From Spisula solida (taxonomy: Eukaryota; Mollusca; Bivalvia; Venerida; Mactridae): 64,000 nt of DNA. How positions within the stretch are numbered: position 1 is the stretch's first letter; the number at the start of each line of letters is the position of its first letter. The DNA lies in NCBI GenBank assembly GCA_947247005.1, contig OX365948.1, forward strand, positions 15,179,455-15,243,454, in the 5' to 3' direction. The position numbers and the translations under genes are program-made. Positions 44,742 through 56,720 of the stretch are shown here, in pieces. The notes under the pieces are model-generated. The model searched no databases. It was not told where the DNA came from and worked only from the letters and a program-made list of their open reading frames with translations.

Positions 44742-47700
44742 TTAATTTGTATAAAATGTTTTGTTTCTCAATTCAAAGGATTTGTATGTATACATAGCAA
44801 GATTTCTAATGACAGTTTTATTTCCAGAATTTATCAAATCTATAAATTTAATAATATTTGCACGCTTCCAATAATATTTCTTTATATGTAGTTTTCTAAT
44901 TTCATTATATAATGGACATTCAAACAAAAAATGAAACTCATCTTCAAGGACATTGCATAACCTACATTTACGTTCATTATATGTTGTTTTTACTGGTTTG
45001 TGCCACCTTCCAGCTTCGATTTCTAATCTATGAGATGATGTTCTTAGTCTACTTAATGCAATGCGAAATTTTTCTATATTTATAACATCCAAATAAGGTT
45101 GTAATCTAAAGGTACTAAATAATTTATAAGTTCTAGCTCTCGATGAATCTTCAATATCGCTATTCCAGATTTGTAAGTAATTATCATGTAGTCGTTGTTT
45201 AAATGTGCATAAAAAAGCCTTTTCATCACCAACCCCTTGGTTCAACCAAACATAAGCAAATCCATTCGCTTCTAAAATTGTTTTTACATTTCTTACCCAA
45301 CCCGTATTGTTTATGTTTTGTTCTAAAGCGTTTAACATCATATTGTAAATAATGTGAATGTATCTTTCTTTTGGACTTCGGATAATTTTTAACCAATATC
45401 TTATAATATTACTTAAACGTCTTATTTTTAAAGGGTATCTACCAAGTTCACCATAAATAAAGCTATTCTGTGTTTGAGACCTCACGCCTAATATTTGCTT
45501 GCAAAATTGTAAATGAATCGTTTCTATCTTATTTACATCGTTAAACCCCCAAATTTCACTACCATAACATAGTATAGGAACAATAAGTTTATCAAATAGA
45601 TCTAACTTATGACTAACTGACATATTGGGAAATTTTATCAAATATGATTTTAATTTAAATAATGACTTAAGCGCTTGACCCGCCAATGCGTCATACGTAG
45701 CGTTAAAAGACCCGCCTGTTGTAAATATTATTCCCAAATACTTGAACTTATTAACTATCTCTATATCTATGTTATTAAAGGTGAATGATAAATTTCTTTT
45801 ATTTTTCCCGCCCTTTTTCATGATCATAATTTTAGTTTTTTCGACATTTACACTTAATTTCCATTTTTGACAATATTCATGTAACAGATTTAATCCTAAT
45901 TGTAAACCTGTTTCACTCTCTGACATAATAACGATATCATCAGCATACAATAATAAAAACATCTTCAATGTACCAACATCAACACCATCAAAACCATTTA
46001 ACATAAAATGTTCTTCTATATCATTCAAATACATCGAAAAAATAAAAGGTGAAAGACTTTCCCCTTGACGAACCCCTAATAAACATGTAAATTCTTCACC
46101 TAATACATTATCATATTTAACTCGGCATGTTGTTTTAACATTATCATACAGCGACCGAACGATATCTAACATTTTTCCACGAACACCAAGTTTAATCAAT
46201 TTATACCACATAATATCTCTAACAACAATGAATGCGATATATAATTTCTTGTTTGCATTTATTAATTTGTTAATAATTCCATGAAGTATAAAGATGTTGT
46301 CTACAGTACTCATATTCTTTCTAAATCCAGCTTGTGCTTCAATATATACATTATAATGTTCTGCCCAAATCGTAAGTCTATTATTAAGAATTTTCGTGAA
46401 TAATTTACCCATTGTACTTAAAAGCGTTATTCCCCTGTAGTTACCTGGATTATTTGTATCACCTTTTTTATGTAATGGTACGATAAAACCTTCTGCCCAT
46501 TCATCCGGAAAATATCCAATATTAAATAATTTATCAAAAAGAAGTGTCAAACAGTTTAAAAATATTTCGCTTTTGCACCCATGTATAAAAAATTCATTTA
46601 ACACCATATCTGGCCCTGATGATTTTCCAGATTTCAGATCTTTACATGCTTTTAAAACTTCATTTCTTACGATATGATCATCTAATTCTTCGAACATGCA
46701 GTGTAATTCCCCGTTTAAATATCTATCATTAAAATATAAAACATCATCATCTGGTTGGAAAAAATGCGATTGCGGGTCATTGATCGCTTTGAAATAATCA
46801 GTAAAAATGTCAGCATTTAACTGGTTATTATCGGTTTGTTTAATACATGTACTTTTTAACATTTTCCAATACTCTTTTGCATTCTTATATCTCATACTTT
46901 CTAATCGTTTCGTCTGAGCTTGTTCATATCTAAATTTACTATTCCGTATCAAAGTTTTATATCTACTTCTAGCCCTAGTCATATTGGTTCTATTTGAATC
47001 AGATTTCTGCATCCTATATTCATTTAAGTATTCATAAAACTCATGTTGTGCTTTCTTACAATCATTATCATACCAAGGTTTTTTATTTACATCGCAGTTA
47101 TTATCATTATTAATATTATTATCATTCAACTTTCGTTTAAATAATGGGTCACATACATCCTCTACATAGCTATAAAAGGAGGTTAAATTACATTTAATAT
47201 CATCTGCTGTTAATGATGTATTAATACGGTCATTTAACTCATTGAACTTTGTACTCATATCATCACTACATAGTGTATTCACATACAAATCTTTCTTATC
47301 ATTATTCCACTTATATACTTTTTTTACTCTATCATGATCAGTGCTATCTAAGTTAACAACATTATCATTACACACAATTGGTACACTAGCTTTTAAAATA
47401 AAACTTAAAGCACAGTGATCGGATAAAATATTCGGGTCATGTATCATAAACCTATCGATATAATCAAACATATTTGGCCTACACAATACAAGATCAATAA
47501 CGCTACTACCTTGTGATGTTATACATGTAAACTTACCAGATTTATCAAGACTATGTCGACCATTTAGGATTCTAAGACCGGTTGTTTTACATAAATCTAA
47601 TAAATGTCTACCATGTTCGTTAACAACGTTGTCTTGACATTTCCGTGGTAAATTAACATCTTCAACATAATCATCTGGTAAAAAATCAAAGTCAATCAAA

Positions 47701-47819
47701 GTTTCATCTTCAACATAATCAATTCTATTACCCACTCTTGCATTAAAATCTCCGGCCAACAAAAAATTACATTTATTTTCAAACATATTTTCATAGAAGT
47801 ACAAATCATCTGCAATCAA
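44742..47819 (-). CDS. LINE ORF2-like protein: 5'-truncated endonuclease, reverse transcriptase, CCHC end
   Basis: A 1025-codon uninterrupted frame. The endonuclease C-terminal half has LLAGDFNARVG, IDLVLCRPN and SDHCALSF. RT blocks are SGKSSGPDMV, NYRGITLLSTMGKLFTKIL, QAGFRKNMSTVDNIF, GVRQGESLSPFIF and LLYADDIVIM (catalytic DD, about residue 624). The end carries C-x2-C-x7-H-x4-C (CRLCNVLEDEFHFLFEC). Near residue 529 the frame reads LYIAFIVVRDIMWYKL, where AF[ID]x-x-KAFD is expected: motif A with its catalytic Asp is deleted in frame. Upstream, a stop near 47860 and a missing endonuclease N-terminus show 5' truncation. The clade was not fixed. Confidence 0.88.
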   Translation of the reverse strand: MIADDLYFYENMFENKCNFLLAGDFNARVGNRIDYVEDETLIDFDFLPDDYVEDVNLPRKCQDNVVNEHGRHLLDLCKTTGLRILNGRHSLDKSGKFTCITSQGSSVIDLVLCRPNMFDYIDRFMIHDPNILSDHCALSFILKASVPIVCNDNVVNLDSTDHDRVKKVYKWNNDKKDLYVNTLCSDDMSTKFNELNDRINTSLTADDIKCNLTSFYSYVEDVCDPLFKRKLNDNNINNDNNCDVNKKPWYDNDCKKAQHEFYEYLNEYRMQKSDSNRTNMTRARSRYKTLIRNSKFRYEQAQTKRLESMRYKNAKEYWKMLKSTCIKQTDNNQLNADIFTDYFKAINDPQSHFFQPDDDVLYFNDRYLNGELHCMFEELDDHIVRNEVLKACKDLKSGKSSGPDMVLNEFFIHGCKSEIFLNCLTLLFDKLFNIGYFPDEWAEGFIVPLHKKGDTNNPGNYRGITLLSTMGKLFTKILNNRLTIWAEHYNVYIEAQAGFRKNMSTVDNIFILHGIINKLINANKKLYIAFIVVRDIMWYKLIKLGVRGKMLDIVRSLYDNVKTTCRVKYDNVLGEEFTCLLGVRQGESLSPFIFSMYLNDIEEHFMLNGFDGVDVGTLKMFLLLYADDIVIMSESETGLQLGLNLLHEYCQKWKLSVNVEKTKIMIMKKGGKNKRNLSFTFNNIDIEIVNKFKYLGIIFTTGGSFNATYDALAGQALKSLFKLKSYLIKFPNMSVSHKLDLFDKLIVPILCYGSEIWGFNDVNKIETIHLQFCKQILGVRSQTQNSFIYGELGRYPLKIRRLSNIIRYWLKIIRSPKERYIHIIYNMMLNALEQNINNTGWVRNVKTILEANGFAYVWLNQGVGDEKAFLCTFKQRLHDNYLQIWNSDIEDSSRARTYKLFSTFRLQPYLDVINIEKFRIALSRLRTSSHRLEIEAGRWHKPVKTTYNERKCRLCNVLEDEFHFLFECPLYNEIRKLHIKKYYWKRANIIKFIDLINSGNKTVIRNLAMYTYKSFELRNKTFYTN

Positions 47820-47859
47820 ATCAAATACATATACTTCAATTAAAATTAGGGGCCAATAA

Positions 47860-48980
47860 TTGCCTACTTACTTTTTTACACTATTATTTCTCTATACAGT
47901 ATTTTTATTGATTAGTTTCCTATTTACATTAAATCTGCTCTATATTATGTTTGATCATCAAGTTGTTTGCAATAACTTATATGGGACTTTATTTTATTAT
48001 ACACATATTTTATAACTTCCTGTCATAAAGGGAACTTGTATTGTTTTATTATCTACTACTAGGGCCTCTAGTCAACTAATTAACAGAGTATGCAATATTA
48101 TGTAATATTACATAATAGGGTGCAATACTGGTAGATATCTTATAAATCAGAGACTACATGCTGAGAAAATTTAGACCAAATATTGTTGGACCAGTGCCAT
48201 AATATACGTCTTTAAATAACACAAAGATAACAAGAAATATCTTTAAAAAAGATAATATAGCAGATAAGTGTACTTATTTTCAATGAAGACGTGGACGTTA
48301 TTTCATAGCGTTGAAATTCAAAAACACAAATAAAACTGGAATTTATATATTTATACGTGTATATTGTTTAAAGAATAATAATATAGGTATGTATAGTTGT
48401 TTATATTCTATGGGCGGTTATATCAGGCAATTATAGCGATAATGATTCCAAACTTAACTCAGATTTTAATATTTAGCACGAATTATGTCTGAAAAAAAAC
48501 CTGTAGACGGTACGTACCTTAAATAAACGTAGAAATAAGAGACGAAACGAAAATGGAAAAAAAGAAAATCAGAAAAACATATGACTCATCTGAGTTTTTG
48601 AACCCGGGGCCCTTTGCTCATAACGCGACTCAAGCAGACGAACGTGTAACAAATGTAGCTAATCTCGCTACTACATTAAGCTGCGAGGAATTATGTTTAT
48701 ACATTCACTCATTACTTGTTCCGGTCACTTTAAGGTCAAACAGCTAGTATAGTCATACTGTTCGTATCGTGAGAACCGCGAATAACAGATCTGTGTGTGT
48801 AGCTATTGTAAGTTTCGTTGACATGTTTAACAAAATGTTTTTTTCGCGGTATTTTTGTGATGAGTATAGCATATTCCCACCAATGGGTCATCTGTATCTC
48901 TTAACCCCTAATTTATGTCCAAACATTTCATTGGTTTTCGAAGAGGTCAAAACGAGGTTAAATATCAAACTAGACAGCAA
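47860..48980. other. Intergenic, nothing recognised
   Basis: AT-rich. A 64-codon frame at 48553 (MEKKKIRKTYDSSEF) has no recognised domain. Confidence 0.4.
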
Positions 48981-48984
48981 AGGC

Positions 48985-49558
48985 TGTTTCGCTGAATTTT
49001 CTCGCACACCGACCTAGAAAAATTGATCGTGTAAAACTTGTTCTGCAACTTTCCCAAATATTTTAGGTGTCCTTCGGTCAATAACAAATTAATCTTTACG
49101 ATGACTATACTGACAATATTCGATCAGCGCCTTTGTCGACAAAATATGCGAGGACGTTTGCAATTGTCAACTCATTATCCACCGCGCACACTATAATATT
49201 TCGATAATTTTAACGGTGGTTCCCAGTCTGATACATAAGAGCCGTGTCGCGCGTTGAACGTTGGTCCCAAAGAGGTATACCGATGGTTTATTTACATATC
49301 TGGTTCCAGCGTCGTACTTTCGTATTGATCAGGCGGGAAACCATCGTCAAAAGATTATGTGCGTGGCGAGTTTTGAGTTGAAATTGTTAACTTTCTCGCA
49401 AATTGTGGAGGCAGGGGCGGTGATCGGTTTCTGTCACTATCATCATCCTGAAAAGTAATGTGTACTTGACCGAAGGACACCAAATATAGGCTGGAAAGTT
49501 GCACAGCGAGTTAAACACGACCCGATATTCGAGGAAGGTGTGCGAGAAATTTCAGTCA
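48985..49558. repeat. Inverted-repeat element with ~100-bp diverged arms
   Basis: TTTCTCGCACACC, TGCAACTTTCC and GGTGTCCTTCGGTCAA occur in this order at the left (48985-49085) and inverted at the right (49455-49558). The interior is non-coding. The arms are clearly diverged, so it is old. Confidence 0.7.
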
Positions 49559-49689
49559 AACATTTTTATCTTTGTGTTATTTAAGCTAGAGAGGCATTTA
49601 CGAATATGTTTTATTTGTCCCGGATACGTTTAATAATGTTTGTGTGATTAGTGTATGGGTCTGAGTATAAAATGTTGATGATAAAATAT

Positions 49690-49780
49690 ATTCTGGTGCG
49701 TAGCTGGGGGTGCGGGGTCCAGACCCTAATTGTCTGTGGCTTAACAGATTAATTACTAATGATACAGGACACTGTCTAGT
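49690..49780 (+). mobile_element. Transposon end fragment
   Basis: CTGGTGCGTAGCTGGGGGTG, GGGTCCAGACCCT and TGTCTGTGG match, in opposite orientation, the fragment at 43561-43613. No second end was found. Confidence 0.45.
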
Positions 49781-50040
49781 GTAACACAGTATATGCTATA
49801 TGATTACTACCTTACATATAAATACAAATGTACAAGTTTACATTATATGGAAACGAATTTTAACGAAATTCGCAAGGGCAAATATTGCATACATTGGCTC
49901 AGTCGAAAATTATGAAGACCGCTGAAAACGATCTTAGTAGATTATGGGATGCTCTATCGAATGCAAACGGAAGCACTACAAGTGTAACATATATACACAA
50001 AACAACGACAAAGTGAACAAATAAACGTAGACGGAATGTA

Positions 50041-50559
50041 TTATGTATTGCTCAGTATTACTTGTCGTAGTATGCTATTTTCAGACATGTTTCGGTCAAG
50101 GTTGAACATTGTGTACTTTATTATTGCGAAATAGTTCCACATCTGTAATGGAACAAAAGCTAGCACCGTAATCGATAATTTCTTTCGTATCGAACATAAT
50201 GGGTTCGGTTGGTCTTTGATTTGTGAAAGTATGTCATTTCTAAATACGGAAATGTTATTTACAATACCAAATGTTGCCAAACGACAGGTTAGTCTGAAAT
50301 CAAGATGTTTAATACCAGCAGTTGTGTCTGTATTATTTAGGGCAGTTCTCTGTGTACTCGAATCACTCAAAGATGGCATGATGTGTGTGTACTTGCAACA
50401 ATCATCAGCAAGTGTTTTCTCGTCACAACTAACAACATATATATCGTACATTGATAGAATTGCCGAGCGTCTGCAAATATTTCGACGCATGCTGATATCC
50501 ACCACCAGTGCTGTAATTATCAATTGTATAGTCTTCTGCAAGATCATTTTAAGTTCCAT
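50041..50559 (-). CDS. Hypothetical 172-codon open frame
   Basis: The ATG has A at -3 and G at +4, and the N-terminus has a moderately hydrophobic stretch (IQLIITALVVDI) that could be a signal anchor. Cysteines cluster in SCDEKTLADDCCKY. I recognise no domain. It could be a small single-exon gene, a transposon remnant, or chance. The antisense frame at 50216-50587 is probably a shadow. Confidence 0.28.
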   Translation of the reverse strand: MELKMILQKTIQLIITALVVDISMRRNICRRSAILSMYDIYVVSCDEKTLADDCCKYTHIMPSLSDSSTQRTALNNTDTTAGIKHLDFRLTCRLATFGIVNNISVFRNDILSQIKDQPNPLCSIRKKLSITVLAFVPLQMWNYFAIIKYTMFNLDRNMSENSILRQVILSNT

Positions 50560-50587
50560 TATACTTCTTAGAAAAGTTAAGGGTTAG

Positions 50588-52080
50588 CCCGTTTTTATTA
50601 AAATAATTACGTATACCCCCGGTATAAACGTCTGCAAAGCCATTTTCCAACGGCTGATTTTAAAAGTGTGCTGCCAGCTTTACTGAAAATTGGAATTTAA
50701 CCAATTGAAATGTATTGTGGATACTGTCTCCATTCCAACGTAATGTACATGTATAAGGTATATGATTCGTCAGAATTTCGTACGAGGTTTTTCCGGCGAT
50801 GGTGTAGCGGTCGCCCGACGAAGACTTTCGTAATTGACGACCGTAGTCTGGAACTCATAAGTTTGAGATGGCAGTTTTCTAAATCGATATCAATGTGAAG
50901 CTTCATCGATCGATCGGGGATCCAGCTGTGAGAAACCCCGTTAGACAAAGGCACATGATTTCCAATACAATACCTGTTTGTTTCATACCGTTAAATACAG
51001 TAGTTTGAGGACAATTTATGTGACACGTTTGGGTCGTAATTTGTGGGAAATTACCTGACCATGGAAGAAAAAACGTTTTGTTGATTGTTGTGTTCTGGAA
51101 TATAAGTATGCTGATGTTTCACATCTATATGACTCAGATGATGAATGAATATCATATTATCCAGGAAAATCTTAATGAATACTTCGAAATGCCACCAGCT
51201 GTTTAAAATACAACAGTGGTCCATGTACTGTTCAACAGAAACATGTACGACCACGCGGACACAACAAACCAACTAGTAAATACAAGTACGTAACAAATGA
51301 GATGGGATTGGTACATTCTAATGTTAAAAGTACAGTCCAAAAAGCTAATATTAAGTCAGACAGGGAAAGCAGCATTCAGCTTAACCTGCCGAGCACAGAA
51401 AACATAAACAACACACAAGGCACAATGCCCACCTGAACCAGTCGAGCACAGAAAACATAAAAACATACCAGACACAATGTCCAACTAAATAAGCTATGAT
51501 CCTCCCATGTCCAAGCTTTTAGCAATCATTGACACAAGACTTAGTGTTGTGGTGAACATGCATCAAACATGCTAACCATACAAGGATTTCAACAGACCAT
51601 TACCCAACCATTCTAGTACGCTGACTACCGATCTCACGTGATTTATTTTAAGACTCGCTCATGGAAAACTATACAAAAGGAAAACAAACCGACTTCATGT
51701 TTCGATAATCTATTAATCAATTTCAATAAGTAAGATCTGCTGAGGTACCATGCGGCTGCAGTCAGATCGCACAAAGAACAATAAAATTAAGATCTACCGA
51801 GATACCCTAAATGGCTACAGTTAGATCTTTAAGCTATTATAGTCATGATTTTTCTAGTAATAATATACCATATGTATGATCATATCACAATCACTATCGC
51901 GTTCATCTAAGAAAGCACTGAGGAGTCAATTAAGTTTTTGGAAGTATTTGGCCGCTACGTAAGACTAACCGCCATGCATGCGTCTTGGCATGACTCGTGG
52001 CTCTGACAGAAACCCCAGCCTCAGAGCTATCAAAATGTAAATGTTCAATTCATTAAGTAAGTTAAAGCATTCCCCCGCTT
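50588..52080. other. Intergenic; second copy of a dispersed repeat
   Basis: About 51345-51530 repeats the sequence inserted in the LINE at 21250 (ATTAAGTCAGACAGGGAA, CCGAGCACAGAAAACAT twice). Otherwise nothing recognised. Confidence 0.5.
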
Positions 52081-53369
52081 TACTGCTTGAATTGTACAGA
52101 CCAGGCAATACTGTGTAGTGCTGGCATGTTATTACCCGCACTACCGTGCAACTTATTACCAGCACTACCTTGCAGCGCCGCCATGTTAGCAGCTATGACC
52201 CGCATCACCGTGCATCACTGCCGTGCTAAAACAAGGATGTATTAGCCAAAGAACAAGGGAAGCTCAAGAACGCCTAACATAATGTTATACGAGCGATTCA
52301 AGACCCTTTAGTTTTTTGACGTGCGATAAATACAGGGGATGCCTTAACTTACACGTACGACAAAATAGACCTATATAGTACTGATTTAATCAACAGTCGA
52401 TATTACGAGTAATACTTGAACTATATGATACTACTGTGTTCTAGTTTTAAAGCTCTGAAGCTAGAATTTCCGCCACAAAATTTTTACCTGAAAAAATTTC
52501 CCCCAAATTCGAGCAATACATATTAGACTTATAAGTCGACCAAGCTCAACTGTTACCCTAGGCCAATACCTCCAATTTGGCCGCATGACCTGGGCATGTA
52601 GGCAAAAGTGTATGAGTCAATACCCGTGTAGATCTACAATATGATTTGACTACAATTAGACACTATGTCATCTAGAACTAAAATATACTAGATGGGCATA
52701 TACTGAATACCTAATGACATATTGGTAATACCCACCAAGTGCCACATAACAACACTAAAGAAAATATAGCTAACTCTATTTATCTCATTCAAAACCAAAG
52801 TGAGAACACTGAACACCACCAACGTACTTGTACCAAATTGAAATACAGTAGCTCGGGGGCATTTCGGGTTCCATAATGCTAAAGGATAGTCTACAATTTA
52901 GCCGAACCAATAACAAATTAACCATGCAATAAACACAAATATACCCACTAAAGCTGGGCAATTTTAATATTTATAACAGCCTGACTGTACTTTCATATTT
53001 AAAAGTGTGTGTATTATAATGACCCTACATACCAACTATAGCACAATATAAATAAGGCCAGGGCCTTTTTCTAGTTTAATATATATATTAATAAGGGTCG
53101 TACAAAGCATTACAAGTATACACTGCACACAAGACGATAACAAAACAAGATTTACAGTAGAGATGAAAAAGGCTCTATTAACTTGCCGTGTGTACATCGA
53201 TAATATAATGCTTACAGTGCTTTGATTCAGAATTTATTAGTTTATATAATTGCTGGAATGCATGTTATGTTTGAAAATGGCAATAATTCACTTTATTAGG
53301 CGCTCGAATAATTTTAAACCAATTACAGGGAGCAACTATGCATTCAAAACCACACATAACCAAAGTTCC
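52081..53369. other. Start of the ACCGTGCAT repeat domain, then spacer
   Basis: Sparse degenerate units (ATTACCCGCACTACCGTGCA) occur at about 52110-52220, then ~1.1 kb without recognised features. Confidence 0.5.
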
Positions 53370-53945
53370 TTAAATACTAAGCACTACCACACATTCAATA
53401 CCAAGCACAACCTTGCATTTAATACCGCATACTATCGTGTAGTTAATACTATGCACTACCGTGCATTTAATACCACGCACTATTGTGCATTAATACCAAG
53501 CACTACCTGCCCTACAGTGCATTAAATACCATGCACATTCGTGCATTTAATACCACGCGCTACATGCATTGCCATGCATATAATACCGCACACTACCTGC
53601 ATCACCGTGCATATAATACCATGCACTAACGTGCATTAATACCAAGCACTACCGTGCATTTATACCAAGCACTACCTGCACAACCGTGCATTTAATACTA
53701 CGCACTACCGTGCATTTAATACCTAGCGCTACGTGCACAACCGTGCATTTAATACCACGCGCTACCTGCACTACCGTGCATTTAATACCACGCACTACAT
53801 GCATTGCCGTGCATTTCATACCGCACACTACCTGCACCACCGTGCATTTATTACTACGCGCTACCTGCACAACCGTGCATTTAATACTACTAATTACCGT
53901 GCATTTAATGCCACACGCTACGTGCACTACCGTTCCTAAATACCA
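53370..53945. repeat. Degenerate ~35-bp minisatellite
   Basis: Many copies built on ACCGTGCATTTAATACCACG plus CACTACCTGCACT. Units vary in length. Open frames on both strands (e.g. 53649-54086) follow the repeat and are not genes. Confidence 0.85.
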
Positions 53946-54366
53946 TGTACTAGTACTTGACATATGCCAACACCTTATACAGACATGCAAAACCCGCACT
54001 GTCAAAAACAAGAATCGTTGAGAAACGCCTAACGAAACGTTATAAGAGCGAAGCTCAAGATTCATTATCTTTTCACCTAAGAGCATTAGATTTCAAAATG
54101 ACATGCGGATATTGCCCGGCACATTTCATCTTAACCAGACTTATAATTAGACACATTTAACTAACTACCTGCGCTTTACCTTAAACATTAATCCCATAAA
54201 CTGATATATATAAATGCATAACCGCGCAATACCGTGTGCTTTACCTGCACTAAACCAACCGTGTCCTAAATTCCATAATTCCCTCTCAGCCGTGTGTGTT
54301 ACCTTCTTAAACTTGTGCTATACCCCGCTGTACCACAAATTGTGCCTAACCAGAATTATACCGTGT
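53946..54366. other. Spacer, ending in degenerate minisatellite units
   Basis: Units such as ACCGTGTGCTTTACCTGCAC reappear from about 54220 up to the transposon insertion at 54372. Confidence 0.5.
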
Positions 54367-54371
54367 GCATT

Positions 54372-55827
54372 CAGGCGCGTAGCTAGCCCATAATCTTGTG
54401 GATTCACTATTGTGCTAGGGTGGTCGGGGGCATGCTCCCCCGGAAAATTTTGAAAACAATGGTGTAGTCTTGTGCATTTGGAGCGTTCCCGAGGTGCTTT
54501 ATTTAGTTCTAACAACGTAATTTTTAGAATCATCAATTTGTTGATTAACGCTAAAATTGACCCGAGTATTTCTCTGTTCAAAAGAAAGCTAACACATAAA
54601 TCAAACAAATGTACATCTACCAGTCCCATTTTCAATGATTATGTTCACATAAGCTTCAGATATGCTCATAAAAGTCTAGTTGCCCGTCCCTTTCCAGGGC
54701 AGCAAAGTTCTTGTCAACCAATGTCTATATGTCTGTAGCTACTAGTAAGCGAAAATGGTTATGATAGATCGCATATATGTTACACTTCTTATAATACTAA
54801 AACTACCTCTTAGCTTAGGCTCTGGAGACCCGTATGGTGATTAGAAAATCAAAGGAACGGTAAGAACAGTGACCTTTTCTAGATTTCCGAGAGGCGATCG
54901 GTGCATGGGAACGTTGCCATGGTGTCGTTGATAGCGAGCTGCTTTTGCTTTGAAGGCTCCATATACTGGGATTCAGCCATGGCCAGAGCTTTGCCGTACT
55001 TCTCATGGCGGCGCCTTCTATCCTAACATGCGATGAATCTAGCGCTCCGTAACTGCTTCAACTAAGTCGATGTTTTGCTTCTGTGACAGTTTATTCAGTG
55101 GTCACGAACCCAACAGCAACTACGCAAAGAGACGATAAAGGTGAACCTCTGGATGTTACGCCTATAGGTGAAATCGCCTTCTCGCTCTAGATAGCACTTC
55201 AGTTGTAGGCTATGTATAGTGGGGTAGCCGTTTTAAAATGTTAGACTGAGTCCGCACGACTGGTCCATCACATAGACTGTGCAGGCGGGTCGGTTCGCCA
55301 TTTCTTCTCTAGCAACAGCGTAGTTTCCTGTCTTTTCTTGAAAGACGTTTTGCAGATTACCGATTTGCTGCACTCAGTTGAGCAAGTTTCTAACGTGTAC
55401 TTCTCCGCAGGCGTACACGCATAATCCATTGATTCAAGTTACGGACTTTGCAGTTAACATTGCTTGTGAAACTAGTTGCTGGCACCTATACCTGGTCACA
55501 CGTCGTAATGACTCTTAATGAACTTCATAACTTGAGATTCCCTCTTAATTAAATCAAACGAAATCCTATACGCGGTTGTACTGGGGTGAGTACAGTACGG
55601 TAGGTTGGTAGTGTCAGACACCAGTACAGCTTATAAAAGTAGCAAAGGAAACACGAACAGTCTTGCGTAAAACACCGGTTCGATGTCTGAGGATATCACA
55701 ATGTGAATTCTATAGAAATTTGGAATACAGGGAAAGCGCTTAAAGTGAATTATTTTCCTGAAAAAATATATTTGTCAGAATCATGTGGATTCAGCTGCGT
55801 ACTCGCGTATAGGTAGCTACGCGCCTG
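54372..55827. mobile_element. 1456-bp DNA transposon derivative, 5-bp TSD gcatt
   Basis: Perfect 14-bp terminal inverted repeats CAGGCGCGTAGCTA. The direct repeat GCATT occurs at 54367-54371 and 55828-55832. It is inserted in the minisatellite: removing it restores GTGTGCATTACCTGCA, a normal repeat unit. The interior carries the GGGGCATGCTCCCCCGG block also seen in 1577-2061. A minus-strand stretch at about 54880-55020 (KYGKALAMAESQY) may be a decayed protein fragment of unknown origin. Confidence 0.85.
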
Positions 55828-56720
55828 GCATTACCTGCATTATATCGTGTGCATTACAAGCACAATACCGAGTACGTTACCCGCACTTTACCGTGAGAAT
55901 TATCCGCACTATACCGTGTGCATTACCCGCACTGTACTGTGTGCATTACCCGCACTATACCGTGTGCGTTACCCGTGCAATACCGTGTGATTACCTGAAC
56001 TATACCGTGTGCATTACCTGCACTATACCGTGTGCATTACAAGCACAATATCGTGTGCATTACCCGCACTATACCGTGTGCATTACCCGCACTATACCGT
56101 GTGCATTACCCGCACTATACCGCGTGCATTACCCGCACTATACCGTGTGCATTACAAGCACAATATCGTGTGCATTACCCGCACTATACCGTGTGCATTA
56201 CCTGCACTATACCGTGTGCATTACAAGCACTATACCGTGTGCATTACAAGCACAATATCGTGTGCATTACCCGCACTATACCGTTTGCATTACCTGCTTT
56301 ATACCGTGTGCATTACCTGCTTTATACCATGTGTTTTAACTGCACTATACCGTGTGTATTACCCGCACAATACCGTGTACATTACCTGCTTTATACCGTG
56401 TACATTACCTGCACTACACTGTGTGCATTACCCTCACGATACGTACAGTGTGCATACCCGCACAATACAGGGTGTATAACCCCGACTATACCGTGATAAT
56501 TACCCGCACTATACCGTGATAATTACCTGCTTCATACCGAGTGCATTACCCGCACAATACGTAGTGTGCATAACCGCACTATACTGGGTGTATAACCCCT
56601 ACTGTACTGTGTGCATTTCTCGCGTCATATCGTATGCATTCTCCGTGATATACTGTGTGCAATGACCCCACTATACATAACCCGTACTAAACGCGCGTAG
56701 AACGTTGTGAAGTACCCGCG
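55828..56720. repeat. 23-bp minisatellite
   Basis: The unit GTGCATTACCCGCACTATAC plus CGT (23 bp) repeats about 30 times, most regular at 55990-56300, with CTGCTTTATACC variants to the right. Because 23 is not a multiple of 3 and the unit lacks stops, all three plus frames stay open (Cys/Tyr/His-rich translations). These frames are artefacts. Confidence 0.9.

Noticed and set aside
43860..48085. Inverted GGGCCTCTAGT flanking the LINE as terminal repeats
   Set aside because: Similarity is limited to about 11-20 bp and does not extend; probably chance.
54815..55006. Host gene fragment (KYGKALAMAESQY)
   Set aside because: It lies inside the 54372-55827 transposon and has a stop soon after; noted there as an unassigned relic only.
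55785..56496. Cys/Tyr-rich plus-strand frames as a secreted repeat protein
   Set aside because: All three plus frames are open because of a 23-bp stop-free unit; no start context or splice support.
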